Shown here piece by piece: positions 51,264 to 60,366 of a stretch of 64,000 bases of DNA (the stretch's first letter is position 1; the number at the start of each line of letters is the position of its first letter). The notes beneath the pieces were generated by a model. It did not search any database and was not told the DNA's origin. It was given only the letters and a program-made list of their open reading frames with translations. A program made the position numbers and the translations under genes. The DNA is from Ruminococcus sp. (GTDB lineage Bacteria > Bacillota > Clostridia > Oscillospirales > Ruminococcaceae): assembly GCA_021770655.1 (NCBI GenBank), contig JAETQO010000016.1, positions 1 to 64,000 of the forward strand. Reading direction: 5' to 3'.

Positions 51264-51292
51264 ATCATATCACAATTATTTTGAAAATGCAA
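51264..51292 (-). promoter_or_regulatory. Promoter of spo0A
   Basis: Minus-strand TTGCAT (51287-51292), a 17-nt spacer and TATGAT (51264-51269) preceded by TGTGA (extended -10). Confidence 0.7.
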
Positions 51293-51320
51293 TAGTTTTT
51301 TAGAAGAATCGCCAATTTTT

Positions 51321-51443
51321 GTTCGACTAATTAATGCTAAATACACAATAAAATCGACATAATTATTTAAAATCTCGATATTATGATATGATGCGACAAA
51401 ATGTTATGATTCTCGTCCGATTGATTGAGAACGACATTCGACA
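51321..51443 (-). promoter_or_regulatory. Cluster of 0A-box-like sites upstream of spo0A
   Basis: On the minus strand, TGTCGAA (51437-51443), TTTTGTCGCAT (51391-51401), TATGTCGATT (about 51351-51361) and TAGTCGAAC (51321-51329) match or nearly match the 0A box (TTTGTCRAA / TGNCGAA). Confidence 0.6.
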
Positions 51444-51472
51444 GAAAAACTGATTTTACATAAATAGAAAAA

Positions 51473-52696
51473 TTATCCTGCAATATCTATGCTGTTTTCA
51501 TATGAACAGACAGCATTGGAATACATTTCGTCGGCAAAAATGCCGTAGCCCATGGAAGAATCCTCAATAAAAACGTGAGTTACAGCACCCACAAGTCTGC
51601 CGTTCTGAATGATCGGCGAACCGCTCATGCCTTGTACGATACCTCCGGCTTTCTCAAGAAGCTCAGGGTCGGTAACCTTGATAACAAGATCGTGTTCGGC
51701 GTCCTCCGACATATTTATCTGTTCTATCGAGATCTCGTATTCCTTTGGTCCGCTGTTGTCAATTGATGTTAAAATTGTTGCCTTTCCTGTGGTGATCTCC
51801 TGTCTGAAACCGAGGGGTATAGCTTTATGGGACGAGGGGTTTGAATTAAGAGTGCCGAATACGCCGCTTGTGCAGTTTTTGAGTATCTCTCCGGTAGAAG
51901 AAGAATTTGCAAACTCACCCAGAAGTTGACCGGGATTTCCCGACTGTGATCTGTTAAGCCCCGTTAGATTTATCTCTCCTACAGAACCTGTGGAAAGCGG
52001 CAGAGGCTCTTTGGTGTCCGCATCGCAGACAGCGTGACCCAGGCCGCCGAAAGCGCCCGTTTCTTCATCGTAGAATGTGAGCGTACCGATACCGGCGGAG
52101 GAATCTCTCACCCACATTCCCGCTTTGTAACAGCCGCCGTCCAGCTTGGGCTGTAAGGTAAGAGTAAGATCGTTTTTTCCTCTCTTGATTTTCACCGAGC
52201 AGGATTCTCCGTTGGTCGCTCTTATTATCTTAGCTACGTCGGCGTTGCTTTTGACCGTTTCTCCGTCAATGGAAACGATGATGTCGCCTTCTCTTATGCC
52301 GCATTCTTTTGCCGGGCTTGAATTGTCGATCTTCTGTAAGTCCACCACCATTACCCCGTCTGTGATGAGTTTTATGCCGAAAGGCTCTCCGCAGGGATAA
52401 AGGTTTGGTCTTTCAATTGTTTTGGATTCAACCTCTTTTATCGGTACTGTGCCGAAAAGCATGAGCGTGCTTTTGGTGTAACGGGAGGAGGTCGAAGCGC
52501 CGTCCGAAACGGCGACAGTCACCTTGCTTTCGCATGGTCTGGCGGAAATTGAAAACAGCGAGCTTACCATAAGCTTATCTCCTCTTGAAACAAGGTAAAA
52601 ATCAGGCAGTACCGACGAATAAAACGCCACAAGCCCGATAATACTGAATAATACTATGCCTATTGCCACCGCTGTCCTTTTAATAAACGAAGACAT
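51473..52696 (-). CDS. spoIVB: SpoIVB peptidase
   Basis: A 407-residue serine peptidase of family S55 that, in sporulating cells, crosses the inner forespore membrane and cleaves SpoIVFA to activate the sigma-K checkpoint. It has an N-terminal membrane anchor (about 10-32), a PDZ domain (about 110-190, GIREGDIIVSIDGETV) and a peptidase domain with His221 (GGLGHAV) and Ser360 (GMSGSPI). ATG 52696 is preceded by AAAGGAAC; the upstream 22 codons of the open frame are not part of the conserved anchor. It is the gene immediately upstream of spo0A, as in Bacillus. Confidence 0.95.
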   Translation of the reverse strand: MSSFIKRTAVAIGIVLFSIIGLVAFYSSVLPDFYLVSRGDKLMVSSLFSISARPCESKVTVAVSDGASTSSRYTKSTLMLFGTVPIKEVESKTIERPNLYPCGEPFGIKLITDGVMVVDLQKIDNSSPAKECGIREGDIIVSIDGETVKSNADVAKIIRATNGESCSVKIKRGKNDLTLTLQPKLDGGCYKAGMWVRDSSAGIGTLTFYDEETGAFGGLGHAVCDADTKEPLPLSTGSVGEINLTGLNRSQSGNPGQLLGEFANSSSTGEILKNCTSGVFGTLNSNPSSHKAIPLGFRQEITTGKATILTSIDNSGPKEYEISIEQINMSEDAEHDLVIKVTDPELLEKAGGIVQGMSGSPIIQNGRLVGAVTHVFIEDSSMGYGIFADEMYSNAVCSYENSIDIAG

Positions 52697-52882
52697 TTTT
52701 TTCACGTTCCTTTCTGTTTGCCCCAAAAATTTTTCTTGCAATTTTATTGTTGACTGTGCCAAAGATTTAATTCATTCAGCGGGATAAGTATTATTTGTCT
52801 TGGCAGACCTTTTTCAAGTTATTACTTTGCTCCGCAAATGTGAAATAAAATATTTTTATGAAAAAATTTCATGGTGTTAATG

Positions 52883-52911
52883 TTGAATTTTGCGGCATAC
52901 TATGTTATAAT
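52883..52911 (+). promoter_or_regulatory. Promoter of the small membrane-protein gene
   Basis: TTGAAT (52883-52888), a 17-nt spacer and TATAAT (52906-52911). Confidence 0.75.
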
Positions 52912-52992
52912 AAAAATCTGAGTTTAGGATAAATCGGAATCACGGCTGTAATTTTGCCGCAATTATATTTTAATACATAAAAGAGGTATATT

Positions 52993-53631
52993 ATGTCAAA
53001 AAAGGACAGGCTGAAAGCTCAAAAGGAAAAGCAGGACAGACTTAAGCGAGAGGCGGAGCTTGAGGAGCTGAGAGAAAAGGAAGAGGCGAGGGATAAGCAG
53101 AGTAAATCTGCGAAAAAGCTTCTGAAAAAAGCAAAACGGATCAGGCCAAGCGGCGAGCCGATCTATTACCTTATATTAAAGCTACTGATGATAGTTCCCT
53201 TTGCGTATTCCGGATTTTTCTATGGTGGAGTGACTATCGTGGGTATGATCGGTAAATATATCGAGCCGATGCCGCCGAAGTGGGTGCTTGTAACGCTTAG
53301 TGTGGGAACAGCCGTAATGCTGGCGGGAATAATCTTTGCGTTTTTCAAGAAATATATTGTGTCCTTTGTTCTTTGTACGGGAGGTGCGGCCGCGTTTTTG
53401 AAAGGCGGAAATTATCTTATCAACCGTATACAAGAGAAGCTTGAAACGAGTGCCGTGGATTCTTCTCTGCAAAATATGGATAAGGAATATATGTGGCGTT
53501 TTTATCCTATAGCGGCGCTGGCGGTAATTTCTCTGGTGCTGCTTGTGTGCAGTATCATAATAAAGCTTATCGAGCGTAGGAAAAAGCAGTACGAAAAGGA
53601 TACCGCCCCTGTGGAGAGTATTGTTGATTGA
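52993..53631 (+). CDS. Hypothetical membrane protein with a charged N-terminal coiled coil
   Basis: A 212-residue protein of unknown family. Residues 1-50 are extremely rich in Lys, Glu and Arg (KDRLKAQKEKQDRLKREAEL) and likely form a cytoplasmic coiled coil. Four hydrophobic segments follow (about 62-80, 98-120, 125-142, 172-195), then a basic tail. AAGAGGT lies 6 nt before the ATG, and a strong promoter and terminator bracket the gene, so it is a real single-gene unit. No catalytic motif is seen. Confidence 0.75.
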   Translation: MSKKDRLKAQKEKQDRLKREAELEELREKEEARDKQSKSAKKLLKKAKRIRPSGEPIYYLILKLLMIVPFAYSGFFYGGVTIVGMIGKYIEPMPPKWVLVTLSVGTAVMLAGIIFAFFKKYIVSFVLCTGGAAAFLKGGNYLINRIQEKLETSAVDSSLQNMDKEYMWRFYPIAALAVISLVLLVCSIIIKLIERRKKQYEKDTAPVESIVD

Positions 53632-53642
53632 TTTTAACATAT

Positions 53643-53681
53643 AAAAAGGTCGTCGGGAGAAAATCCCGACGACCTTTTTGT
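53643..53681 (+). terminator. Terminator after the small membrane-protein gene (bidirectional)
   Basis: AAAAAGGTCGTCGGGA / TCCCGACGACCTTTTT with a 4-nt loop. It can also end the minus-strand GGDEF/EAL transcript. Confidence 0.92.
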
Positions 53682-53702
53682 AATTCGGTGCGTCTTATAT
53701 AT

Positions 53703-54008
53703 TTACATTCTGTAAACGTATCTGTCTGCGAAATCCTCTTCCGGCAGAGGCTTGTTGAGATAATAACCCTGTATCTCATCACAGCTAAGATTTTTCAGAA
53801 CTCCCAGCTGTTCGGCAGTTTCAACGCCTTCCGCCACACAGGAAATGTCAAGATCGCGGCAGATATTGATAACGTTCTTTACTACCGAAGCCGCCCTGCT
53901 GTCATGATATATGTCGCTTACTATACTGCGGTCAAGCTTTAAAGTCTGTAGATTAAGAGAGTACAGAACGTGAATGTTGCTGTATTCCGTTCCGAAATCG
54001 TCCAGCGC
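53703..54008 (-). pseudogene. Frameshifted C-terminal part of the EAL domain
   Basis: In the frame shifted by one relative to the large open frame, codons from GCG (54006-54008) to TAA (53703-53705) encode 101 residues. They complete the EAL domain: ALDDFGTEYSNI (metal site), LKLDRSIV, CVAEGVET and IQGYY. The upstream open frame ends GYKI-stop right before it. Relative to the expected GYKIALDDFG sequence, two extra bases (TA) sit in ATAAAATATAGCG. This segment is translated only if the frame is restored. Confidence 0.9.
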
Positions 54009-57000
54009 TATATTTTATATCCCGCCTTAACAAATCCGCTAACTGTTTCCGCAAGAGTTGCGCTGTCAATAGAGCCGATAGTTTCCGTTATCTCGATCTC
54101 GATAAGCTGTTTGTTCACACCGTAGCTTTCGGTTATGCGGTTGGTTTCCTCAAGAATGCCCGGCTCAAGAATAGTGGAACGGGAATAGTTGACAGAGATA
54201 GGGAACGGTTTCCAGCCCTTTTTACTCCATTCGCTTATCATTCTGCAAACGCTTTCAAGAACAAACAGGTCGATTCGTCTTACAAGTCCTGCCCTTTCTA
54301 TCTCAGGCAGGAATTTTGACGGAGCAAGTATTCCCTTTTCCGAGTCGCAGTATCTTATAAGAGCCTCTGCGCCGATTATTTCCATGGTTTCCGTATTGGC
54401 TTTGGGCTGTAAATAGGTTCTCAGGCAGTTTTGTGAAAAGCCCTTTTCAAGCTCGCCTTTCAGCACTTTTACCGCCGCCTTATCAACGCCCTTGAGAATA
54501 TTATGCTTTTCGGCGGCAAGCCTCATCTTTTCGTCTATCTGGCGCTTGAGCTGGGAAACGTGTATGATGTGCTGTTCCCATACGCTTACGGCTGTGATGC
54601 TGTCCGGGTAGGTCTTTGCGATCATGTCCCGCAGTTTGTCCGTCTTGGCGTTAAAGCTGTCAAGAGTGACGTCCGGACAGAAAACATATATCTTCGTACC
54701 GCTTACACGGTAACAGTTTTCACTGCCGTAAAGTCTTGCCGCCGCCTCGGCGGTAAAGCTCAGCATCTCGTCGCCTCCGGCAACGCCGTATTTTTTGTTA
54801 TATTCCTTTAATCCCGCAAGATGCACCCCTACCATGCCGAAGGAGGTGAAAAGATCGCTGTTGACGTTTTTGAGATAGCCGATAAAGCTGTCGTAATTCA
54901 GCAGGCCCGTTTTATGGTCGTGAGTAATAAGAAATTCATTGTCTTTCTGCAGGCTGAACAGATTCTTCATACGGCAGAGAAATCCGCTGAGAAGTTCCAG
55001 ATCCGCTTGTGCGGTATTAATGTTTTCGACGCCTTCAGCCGCTATACAGCCCGCAACGGAGCCGCCGTTGAAACAAGCGGTTATTACCATAGGCAGCTTT
55101 GTATCGCCGCCGAAGTATTCCCTCAGCTTTTGGAAGTTTTCGTCTGCGCTGTTTATGACGATAGTTCTGTCGGGAGCGTGTTTTGCGATAAACTCTGAAA
55201 GACAATCAGGATCTCCGAAATGCTCTTCGGGTCTTTCGTCCTGTCCTGAAGAGCTTTTGGAGGCGATCGGAATCGGACTGCCGCTGTCGTTCATATCAAG
55301 GTAAGTAACTCTGTCCGCATGACAAACAGACAAAAGCTGAGAAGTGAGAGCTTTTGCTATCGATCTCCAACTGTTTCCGTTCTGATATTTCGTCCAGCAG
55401 ATATCCATTATTCTGCCCGCCTCGGCAGATGCGTGTATGTCCGACGACGATGGATCAGGCTCGCTCATTCTTATCTGCCAAATCTTCTTTCCGTCAATAA
55501 GAATAGCCCTTCTTCTTGCATTCAGCTGTCTGTTGAGCTTAGGCATGAAATAAGTTCTTTCGCAGACGGAATTAAGATCTGTTATATCTTCGCAGAACGG
55601 ACAAGGCTTGTTTCTGCCCCTCAGCACCTCGTAGCAGGGCTTGCCTTTGCAGCTTTTGTCGATCCCGAAGTCTATTTGACCTATCTTGTTCATTCCGATG
55701 ACTTCGTAGCTTGCGGGGTCAACAAATATTTCAGCTTCAGAATCACAGCACGTTTCCGGGTCGTATTCCAGCATACGATTCTTGCCCTCGCTTTTGGCTC
55801 TTTCAAGAGCATATGTAGCGCACTGATAAAGTCTGTCGTATGATTCCTCGGTATCTGTGCGCTGAAAAACTATTCCCGCAGAAACTGTGAGTCTTACGCT
55901 GTGTTTTTTTACGGTATATTCGCCGCAAAGTTCTTTTCTGAGTTTTTCTGCGGCAGAGCGTATCTCCTGCTCGCCTGCGCCGTAATAGAAAAGCATTATA
56001 AGGTCGGCGTTTATCCTTGCCGTCACGCAGGATGCGGGTATCCTGTCCTTTATCAGCTCGCATATCTGTTTTAAAATAAGGTCGCCTGTACGGAAACCGC
56101 CTATCTGGTTGGCTTCCTTGAAATTATCCGTATCCAGCAGTACCATTGCTCTTGACTCGCCCGGTTCAAGGCTTTTGGAGATTATATCGTCGATGATAAG
56201 CTTGGCTGTGGAATTGTTGTAAAAACAGCTAAGTTCGTCTATCTCCGCCTTGCGCCGCAAAGCAAGCTCTCTCTTCTTGGCAATGTCAATATTTCTGGCA
56301 TAGCCGAACAGCACCGTATCTCCCTCAGGCCTTGTGGCGACTTTCAGGCTCAGCCTTGCCCAGACGATCTTTCCGTCTTTCTGCCTGCACCGGAACTCAA
56401 AGTCCGGTATCTCCTGTCCGCTTTCGGCGTATTCCTTGATCTTTTCCAGCGTACAGCGCTCCTGGAATTTCTTTCTTTCGTCCTTGCCGACGATAAGCTT
56501 GTATACTGCTCCGTAAGCATCTTTGTATTCACTGTGAGGAGAGATCATATTATCCAGCGAATCGCTGTAAACAGTAACGTTTTCCGTAACATTGCGTTCA
56601 AGGTTGAACTGAAAGCTGAAGATCAGATCCTCGGAAAGCATTTCCCTCATCGAGTTTTCCCGGAAACGCTTTATTTCGGCTTCTTTCTGAGCCGTTATGT
56701 CCTCTGAGATACCCAGCGCCCAAACCGGTTTCCCGTCGGAATACTGTGTCTGCACAAATGTGAGTTTTTCCCAGCAGTATTTTTCTTCCGAACCGATTAT
56801 CCTTGAGCGTATGACTGCGCTTGCTCCTTCCTCGCCCTTTGCCGCCTTTTCGTATAATTTGCGGTATATCTCAACGCTTGCAGGGTGAACGTATCCGCTG
56901 TTTATCAGACCCTCGGGTACGTTTTCGATTATGCGTTCCTGAGCGTTTTCATCGTTTGGCAAAGGTGCAAGGACAACTCTTGAATGTTCAATATCATATT

Positions 57001-58699
57001 CCCACATATTAAGACGGGTGTGTTCACGGGCGATATTGAACATTTTTCTTGTGCGTCTGAGACTGTCCTCCAGTTCCCTGCGCTTTGTGATATCCATTAT
57101 CATTCCGGTCATGACCTTGGTGCCGTCTTCAAGCGTTGAAATGCCTGCGTCCATATGTATCCACGCAGGCTCGCCGCCCCTGTGGTGTATGCGGCATTCC
57201 AGTACGATGCGGTTCCGGTTTTCTTCGATCGCTTTCTGTATCTGCCGCTCTATCTTTTTCAAGTCCTCGCTGTAAATAAGCTGTGAGGTAGACCCGTTCA
57301 GTTCTTTCTGAAACTGGCTTTTTTCATATCCGTTTATTTTGTAGAATGCGTCGTTTGCATATATTATCGGCGCGCCCTTGGATAGCTTTGTCTTGAAAAC
57401 GCCGCCGGTGTTGTTTTCGCTGATAAAACGAAGCTCATCTCTTTTCTGCGCCTCGGAGCTGTCCATATCTCTTACAGTTCCGGCAAACAGATCGGGATTT
57501 CCCGCCTCATCGCATATCATTTTTCCTCTGCGGAGAAGTTTTACCCATTCTCCCTTAGCGTTCTTCGCTCTGTACTCTGTTGCAGGGATATCTGATTCGC
57601 CGTCTGTGATCGCGCGTTTCTGTTCAAGATATTTCTCGATGTCGTCGGGATGTACTCTTGAAGTCCAGAATTCAAGAGCGTCTGTGATCACTTGCGAGGA
57701 AAGCCCGAAATCCTCAGCCATTTTTGCGGAAAGAAGAGACCTTCCCGTTTTGAGATTGGTCACAAAGATATAATCGTCGGTGCTTTCCGAAAGCACATCG
57801 AAAAGCAGTTCCTTGTTATATCTGAAATCATTCTTTTCCGCCTGCTGATCTCCCACGGAATGATGATATTCACGTTTGCTGATATACATTCTGGCGTCGG
57901 CAACGGAAAGAACATCGTGACCTGAAAGTCCGTCCGTCGGATCCATGTCGGCAAGACCGTAGCTGAAAGACATTTTGTACGGCAGACCGTTTTCCTCGGC
58001 GGATACAGCCATTAAGTCAAGTATCTTTTTCATGACTGATTCTGCGTCCGCAGAGCAAAGTCCGTCAAAAACCACCACAAACTCATCACCGCTGAGCCTG
58101 AACGCCGAACCCAGTCCGGCAACGGCGTCACTTATGCAGGCGGCGGAAAGGGATAAAAGTCTGTCGCCCTCAAGATGACCGTAACGGTCGTTCACTTTTT
58201 TCAGTCCGTTTATGTCGCAAAGAGCTACGCAGGCGTTCTGCCCCGGTATAACGGTGCTGGCAACATCTTCAAGCAATGCAAGGCCCGCACTGCGGTTCAT
58301 CAGTCCCGTCAATGCGTCGGTTGACGCCGCAGACATAAGCTTCAGCTGATTGGTTATATCAATGGAATTCTGAATGTGATATGTTCTGCCGTTAAATTCC
58401 TGAAGCATATCAAAGTTAAGATAAGTTCTTCCGGTGACGGCATTGCTTTCTTTCCATGAAATGCCGTTTTCATCACAGCCGCAAAGTCTGTCGATCTTGC
58501 ATGACTCACAGCGTTCCGACCTGTCTTTCTGAAGAAGTTTCCAGCAGATCTGTCCCTCCGGTTTTTTCAGACCGAAGGTTTTTTTCATAAAGTCGTTCAT
58601 GAATACGATCTTATCCGTTTCTATATCGGTTATAAAGATATTGGAGTTTATACGATTCAGTATTCTTCTATAAAAATCGGAGCTGAAATCCTTATCCAC
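54008..58699 (-). CDS. Giant PAS/GAF/GGDEF/EAL signalling protein, truncated by frameshift
   Basis: The open frame gives 1563 residues of a cytosolic c-di-GMP signalling protein with no clear membrane helix. From the N-terminus: a PAS-like region with a cysteine cluster (C-x15-C-x2-C, about 51-75), GGDEF-1 (about 120-275; SGDEF intact), about four PAS domains (290-810), GGDEF-2 (818-985; signature reduced to INADL), a second cysteine-bearing PAS (about 1020-1060, CYEVLRGRNKPCPFC), a GAF-like region (about 1100-1240), GGDEF-3 (about 1255-1390; SGTKI, degenerate) and EAL (from about 1415, AEALIRY). The EAL domain is cut after GYKI. Restored, the protein would be about 1664 residues with complete EAL motifs. 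The start is GTG 58699 after GGGGGA. Confidence 0.88.
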   Translation of the reverse strand: MDKDFSSDFYRRILNRINSNIFITDIETDKIVFMNDFMKKTFGLKKPEGQICWKLLQKDRSERCESCKIDRLCGCDENGISWKESNAVTGRTYLNFDMLQEFNGRTYHIQNSIDITNQLKLMSAASTDALTGLMNRSAGLALLEDVASTVIPGQNACVALCDINGLKKVNDRYGHLEGDRLLSLSAACISDAVAGLGSAFRLSGDEFVVVFDGLCSADAESVMKKILDLMAVSAEENGLPYKMSFSYGLADMDPTDGLSGHDVLSVADARMYISKREYHHSVGDQQAEKNDFRYNKELLFDVLSESTDDYIFVTNLKTGRSLLSAKMAEDFGLSSQVITDALEFWTSRVHPDDIEKYLEQKRAITDGESDIPATEYRAKNAKGEWVKLLRRGKMICDEAGNPDLFAGTVRDMDSSEAQKRDELRFISENNTGGVFKTKLSKGAPIIYANDAFYKINGYEKSQFQKELNGSTSQLIYSEDLKKIERQIQKAIEENRNRIVLECRIHHRGGEPAWIHMDAGISTLEDGTKVMTGMIMDITKRRELEDSLRRTRKMFNIAREHTRLNMWEYDIEHSRVVLAPLPNDENAQERIIENVPEGLINSGYVHPASVEIYRKLYEKAAKGEEGASAVIRSRIIGSEEKYCWEKLTFVQTQYSDGKPVWALGISEDITAQKEAEIKRFRENSMREMLSEDLIFSFQFNLERNVTENVTVYSDSLDNMISPHSEYKDAYGAVYKLIVGKDERKKFQERCTLEKIKEYAESGQEIPDFEFRCRQKDGKIVWARLSLKVATRPEGDTVLFGYARNIDIAKKRELALRRKAEIDELSCFYNNSTAKLIIDDIISKSLEPGESRAMVLLDTDNFKEANQIGGFRTGDLILKQICELIKDRIPASCVTARINADLIMLFYYGAGEQEIRSAAEKLRKELCGEYTVKKHSVRLTVSAGIVFQRTDTEESYDRLYQCATYALERAKSEGKNRMLEYDPETCCDSEAEIFVDPASYEVIGMNKIGQIDFGIDKSCKGKPCYEVLRGRNKPCPFCEDITDLNSVCERTYFMPKLNRQLNARRRAILIDGKKIWQIRMSEPDPSSSDIHASAEAGRIMDICWTKYQNGNSWRSIAKALTSQLLSVCHADRVTYLDMNDSGSPIPIASKSSSGQDERPEEHFGDPDCLSEFIAKHAPDRTIVINSADENFQKLREYFGGDTKLPMVITACFNGGSVAGCIAAEGVENINTAQADLELLSGFLCRMKNLFSLQKDNEFLITHDHKTGLLNYDSFIGYLKNVNSDLFTSFGMVGVHLAGLKEYNKKYGVAGGDEMLSFTAEAAARLYGSENCYRVSGTKIYVFCPDVTLDSFNAKTDKLRDMIAKTYPDSITAVSVWEQHIIHVSQLKRQIDEKMRLAAEKHNILKGVDKAAVKVLKGELEKGFSQNCLRTYLQPKANTETMEIIGAEALIRYCDSEKGILAPSKFLPEIERAGLVRRIDLFVLESVCRMISEWSKKGWKPFPISVNYSRSTILEPGILEETNRITESYGVNKQLIEIEITETIGSIDSATLAETVSGFVKAGYKI

Positions 58700-58939
58700 A
58701 AAAATCCCCCGTTTCCGTTAAAATCACGCCGTTGGGCGCATGATCGTATATGAAAATAATTATCTTGAATATTCAATAAAAGTTTAAAATAATTATAACT
58801 CTTTTCTAATCAAATGTCAACTCAGGGAGAAATTCAAAGTGTATTTTTATGCAAATTGACGATGAAAATTGGCGTAATATCGATAAAGAAATATCTTTTG
58901 CCGTATCTCTGAATATCGACTGTTCCGGATAAAAATTTC

Positions 58940-59039
58940 TTAAGGCAGCACCGCACAACTATTGTGTGAGGATAACGGAAAATTGGCAAGTAAGACGTAC
59001 ACAAAGCCGTTAGGCGGTAGTTGTGCGGTGTTGCCTTAA
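58940..59039 (+). repeat. 100-bp TTAAGG...CCTTAA palindromic element (short form)
   Basis: Starts TTAAGGCAGCACCGCAC and ends TGCGGTGTTGCCTTAA. It is nearly identical to 9970-10069. It lies between the divergent GGDEF/EAL gene and the LacI-type gene, 50 bp upstream of the latter's promoter. Confidence 0.92.
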
Positions 59040-59088
59040 TGTATTTATAAGTTTTTATCGGATTTTTTGAAAAAACATCGACAATCTA

Positions 59089-59116
59089 TTGACTTTGCAG
59101 AATAAAATGATATAAT
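59089..59116 (+). promoter_or_regulatory. Promoter of the LacI-type regulator gene
   Basis: TTGACT (59089-59094), a 16-nt spacer and TGATATAAT (-10 TATAAT at 59111-59116). Confidence 0.75.
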
Positions 59117-59202
59117 TAAAATTAAACAGAGAATGATTAAATTACTTTTTAATAAATTCAATTGGAAATTTTTTGAAGTAAAAATGAGAAGTGGTGATTT
59201 AT

Positions 59203-60198
59203 TTGAAAAAGGCGGTTACACTTATAGATATAGCCAACGCCTGCGGGACAAGTAACGTTACAGTATCGAAAGCGCTTGCCGGCAAGAGCGGAGTAAGCGA
59301 GTCTTTGCGTGAAAAGATCAAACAGGTTGCCGAGGAAATGGGCTATGTAGGCGTTAAAGGAACTGCCTATAAGGGAAAGAACAATATCGGCGTAATTATT
59401 CCGGCGAAGTTTATTAACCCGAACGGATCTTTCTATTGGGCGCTTTACAACTCTCTTGTTACAAGATTCAAAAAAGAGAATATGTTCTGTATAATGGAAA
59501 TTCTTGAACAGGAGGACGAGGACGAGCTTATATTGCCGCACCTTATAACCGATAAGCAAATATCGGGACTTATTTCTTTAGGACAGCTTGCGGAAGACTA
59601 TGCAAAATTGCTCTACCATAATGTAAAAAATCTTATCCTGCTCGATTATTATGTTCCGTCGTTGGATATTGACGCAGTAGTGACCAACGGATACAGCGGC
59701 GGATATAAGCTGGCGTCGTATCTTATTAAAATGGGACATAAGAGGATCGGTTATATCGGAAAGAAATTTGCCACTACCAGTATTTTTGACAGATATATGG
59801 GATATATGAAGGCTCTTATCGAAAACGGTCTGGAGATCCGTGAGGATTGGGTAGTTGACGACCGTGATAACCGTGATTTTATCCATATGACTTTCCCGGA
59901 GGATATGCCGACGGCATTTGTCTGCAATTGCGATGAAGCGGCGTTCCTTGCTATAAAACAGCTCAGATCCATGGGCTGTCGTGTGCCGGAGGATATTTCT
60001 ATCGTAGGCTATGATAACTACCTTATCTCCGAAATATCCGAGCCGACTATCACCACAGTGAACGTTGATGCCGAGTATATGGCGGATCTTGCAGTAAAAA
60101 CGCTTGTAAAACGAATGGAAAATCCGGACGAAAAACCGCGTATCAGAACTATAGAGGGCGATCTGGTAATAAAGGATTCCGTGGTTGAACTTAAATAA
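59203..60198 (+). CDS. LacI-family transcriptional regulator
   Basis: A 331-residue sugar-responsive regulator. The N-terminal helix-turn-helix (TLIDIANACGTSNVTVSKALAG) and hinge are followed by a periplasmic-binding-protein-like sensor domain (about 60-331), with IGVIIPAKF, GYIGKKFAT, AFVCNCDEAAF and ISIVGYDNY. The start is TTG 59203, with AGTGGTG at 6-nt spacing; the GTG codons at 59191 and 59194 form part of that site. Next to a sugar ABC importer on the same strand, it probably controls it. The hinge lacks the usual LacI-type leucine pattern (GKSGVSESL), which may alter operator recognition. Confidence 0.88.
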   Translation: MKKAVTLIDIANACGTSNVTVSKALAGKSGVSESLREKIKQVAEEMGYVGVKGTAYKGKNNIGVIIPAKFINPNGSFYWALYNSLVTRFKKENMFCIMEILEQEDEDELILPHLITDKQISGLISLGQLAEDYAKLLYHNVKNLILLDYYVPSLDIDAVVTNGYSGGYKLASYLIKMGHKRIGYIGKKFATTSIFDRYMGYMKALIENGLEIREDWVVDDRDNRDFIHMTFPEDMPTAFVCNCDEAAFLAIKQLRSMGCRVPEDISIVGYDNYLISEISEPTITTVNVDAEYMADLAVKTLVKRMENPDEKPRIRTIEGDLVIKDSVVELK

Positions 60199-60212
60199 AC
60201 ATAGTAAAGCAT

Positions 60213-60251
60213 AAGGCAATAACGTATAAAGTTAGCTTGCGTTATTGCCTT
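60213..60251 (+). terminator. First hairpin after the LacI-type gene
   Basis: AAGGCAATAACG (60213-60224) / CGTTATTGCCTT (60240-60251), a perfect 12-bp stem. No T-run follows directly; the second hairpin ends the transcript. Confidence 0.7.
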
Positions 60252-60256
60252 GATTG

Positions 60257-60300
60257 ATCGGCGCAGAATGGTCTTGATTCTTGCGCCGATTAATTTTTTG
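60257..60300 (+). terminator. Intrinsic terminator after the LacI-type gene
   Basis: ATCGGCGCAGAA / TTCTTGCGCCGAT arms, then AATTTTTTG. Confidence 0.88.
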
Positions 60301-60331
60301 AAAAAATAAATTAATTTTCTTTGTTAAGCTA

Positions 60332-60360
60332 TTGACAGGCGAATAATTTTAAGTTATAAT
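60332..60360 (+). promoter_or_regulatory. Consensus promoter upstream of the sugar-importer leader
   Basis: Perfect TTGACA (60332-60337), a 17-nt spacer and TATAAT (60355-60360). Confidence 0.9.
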
Positions 60361-60366
60361 ATGATT

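Noticed and set aside
54000-54016. Programmed -1 frameshift site in the EAL gene
   Set aside because: No classical X-XXY-YYZ heptamer precedes the stop, so a plain dinucleotide insertion or sequencing error is preferred.
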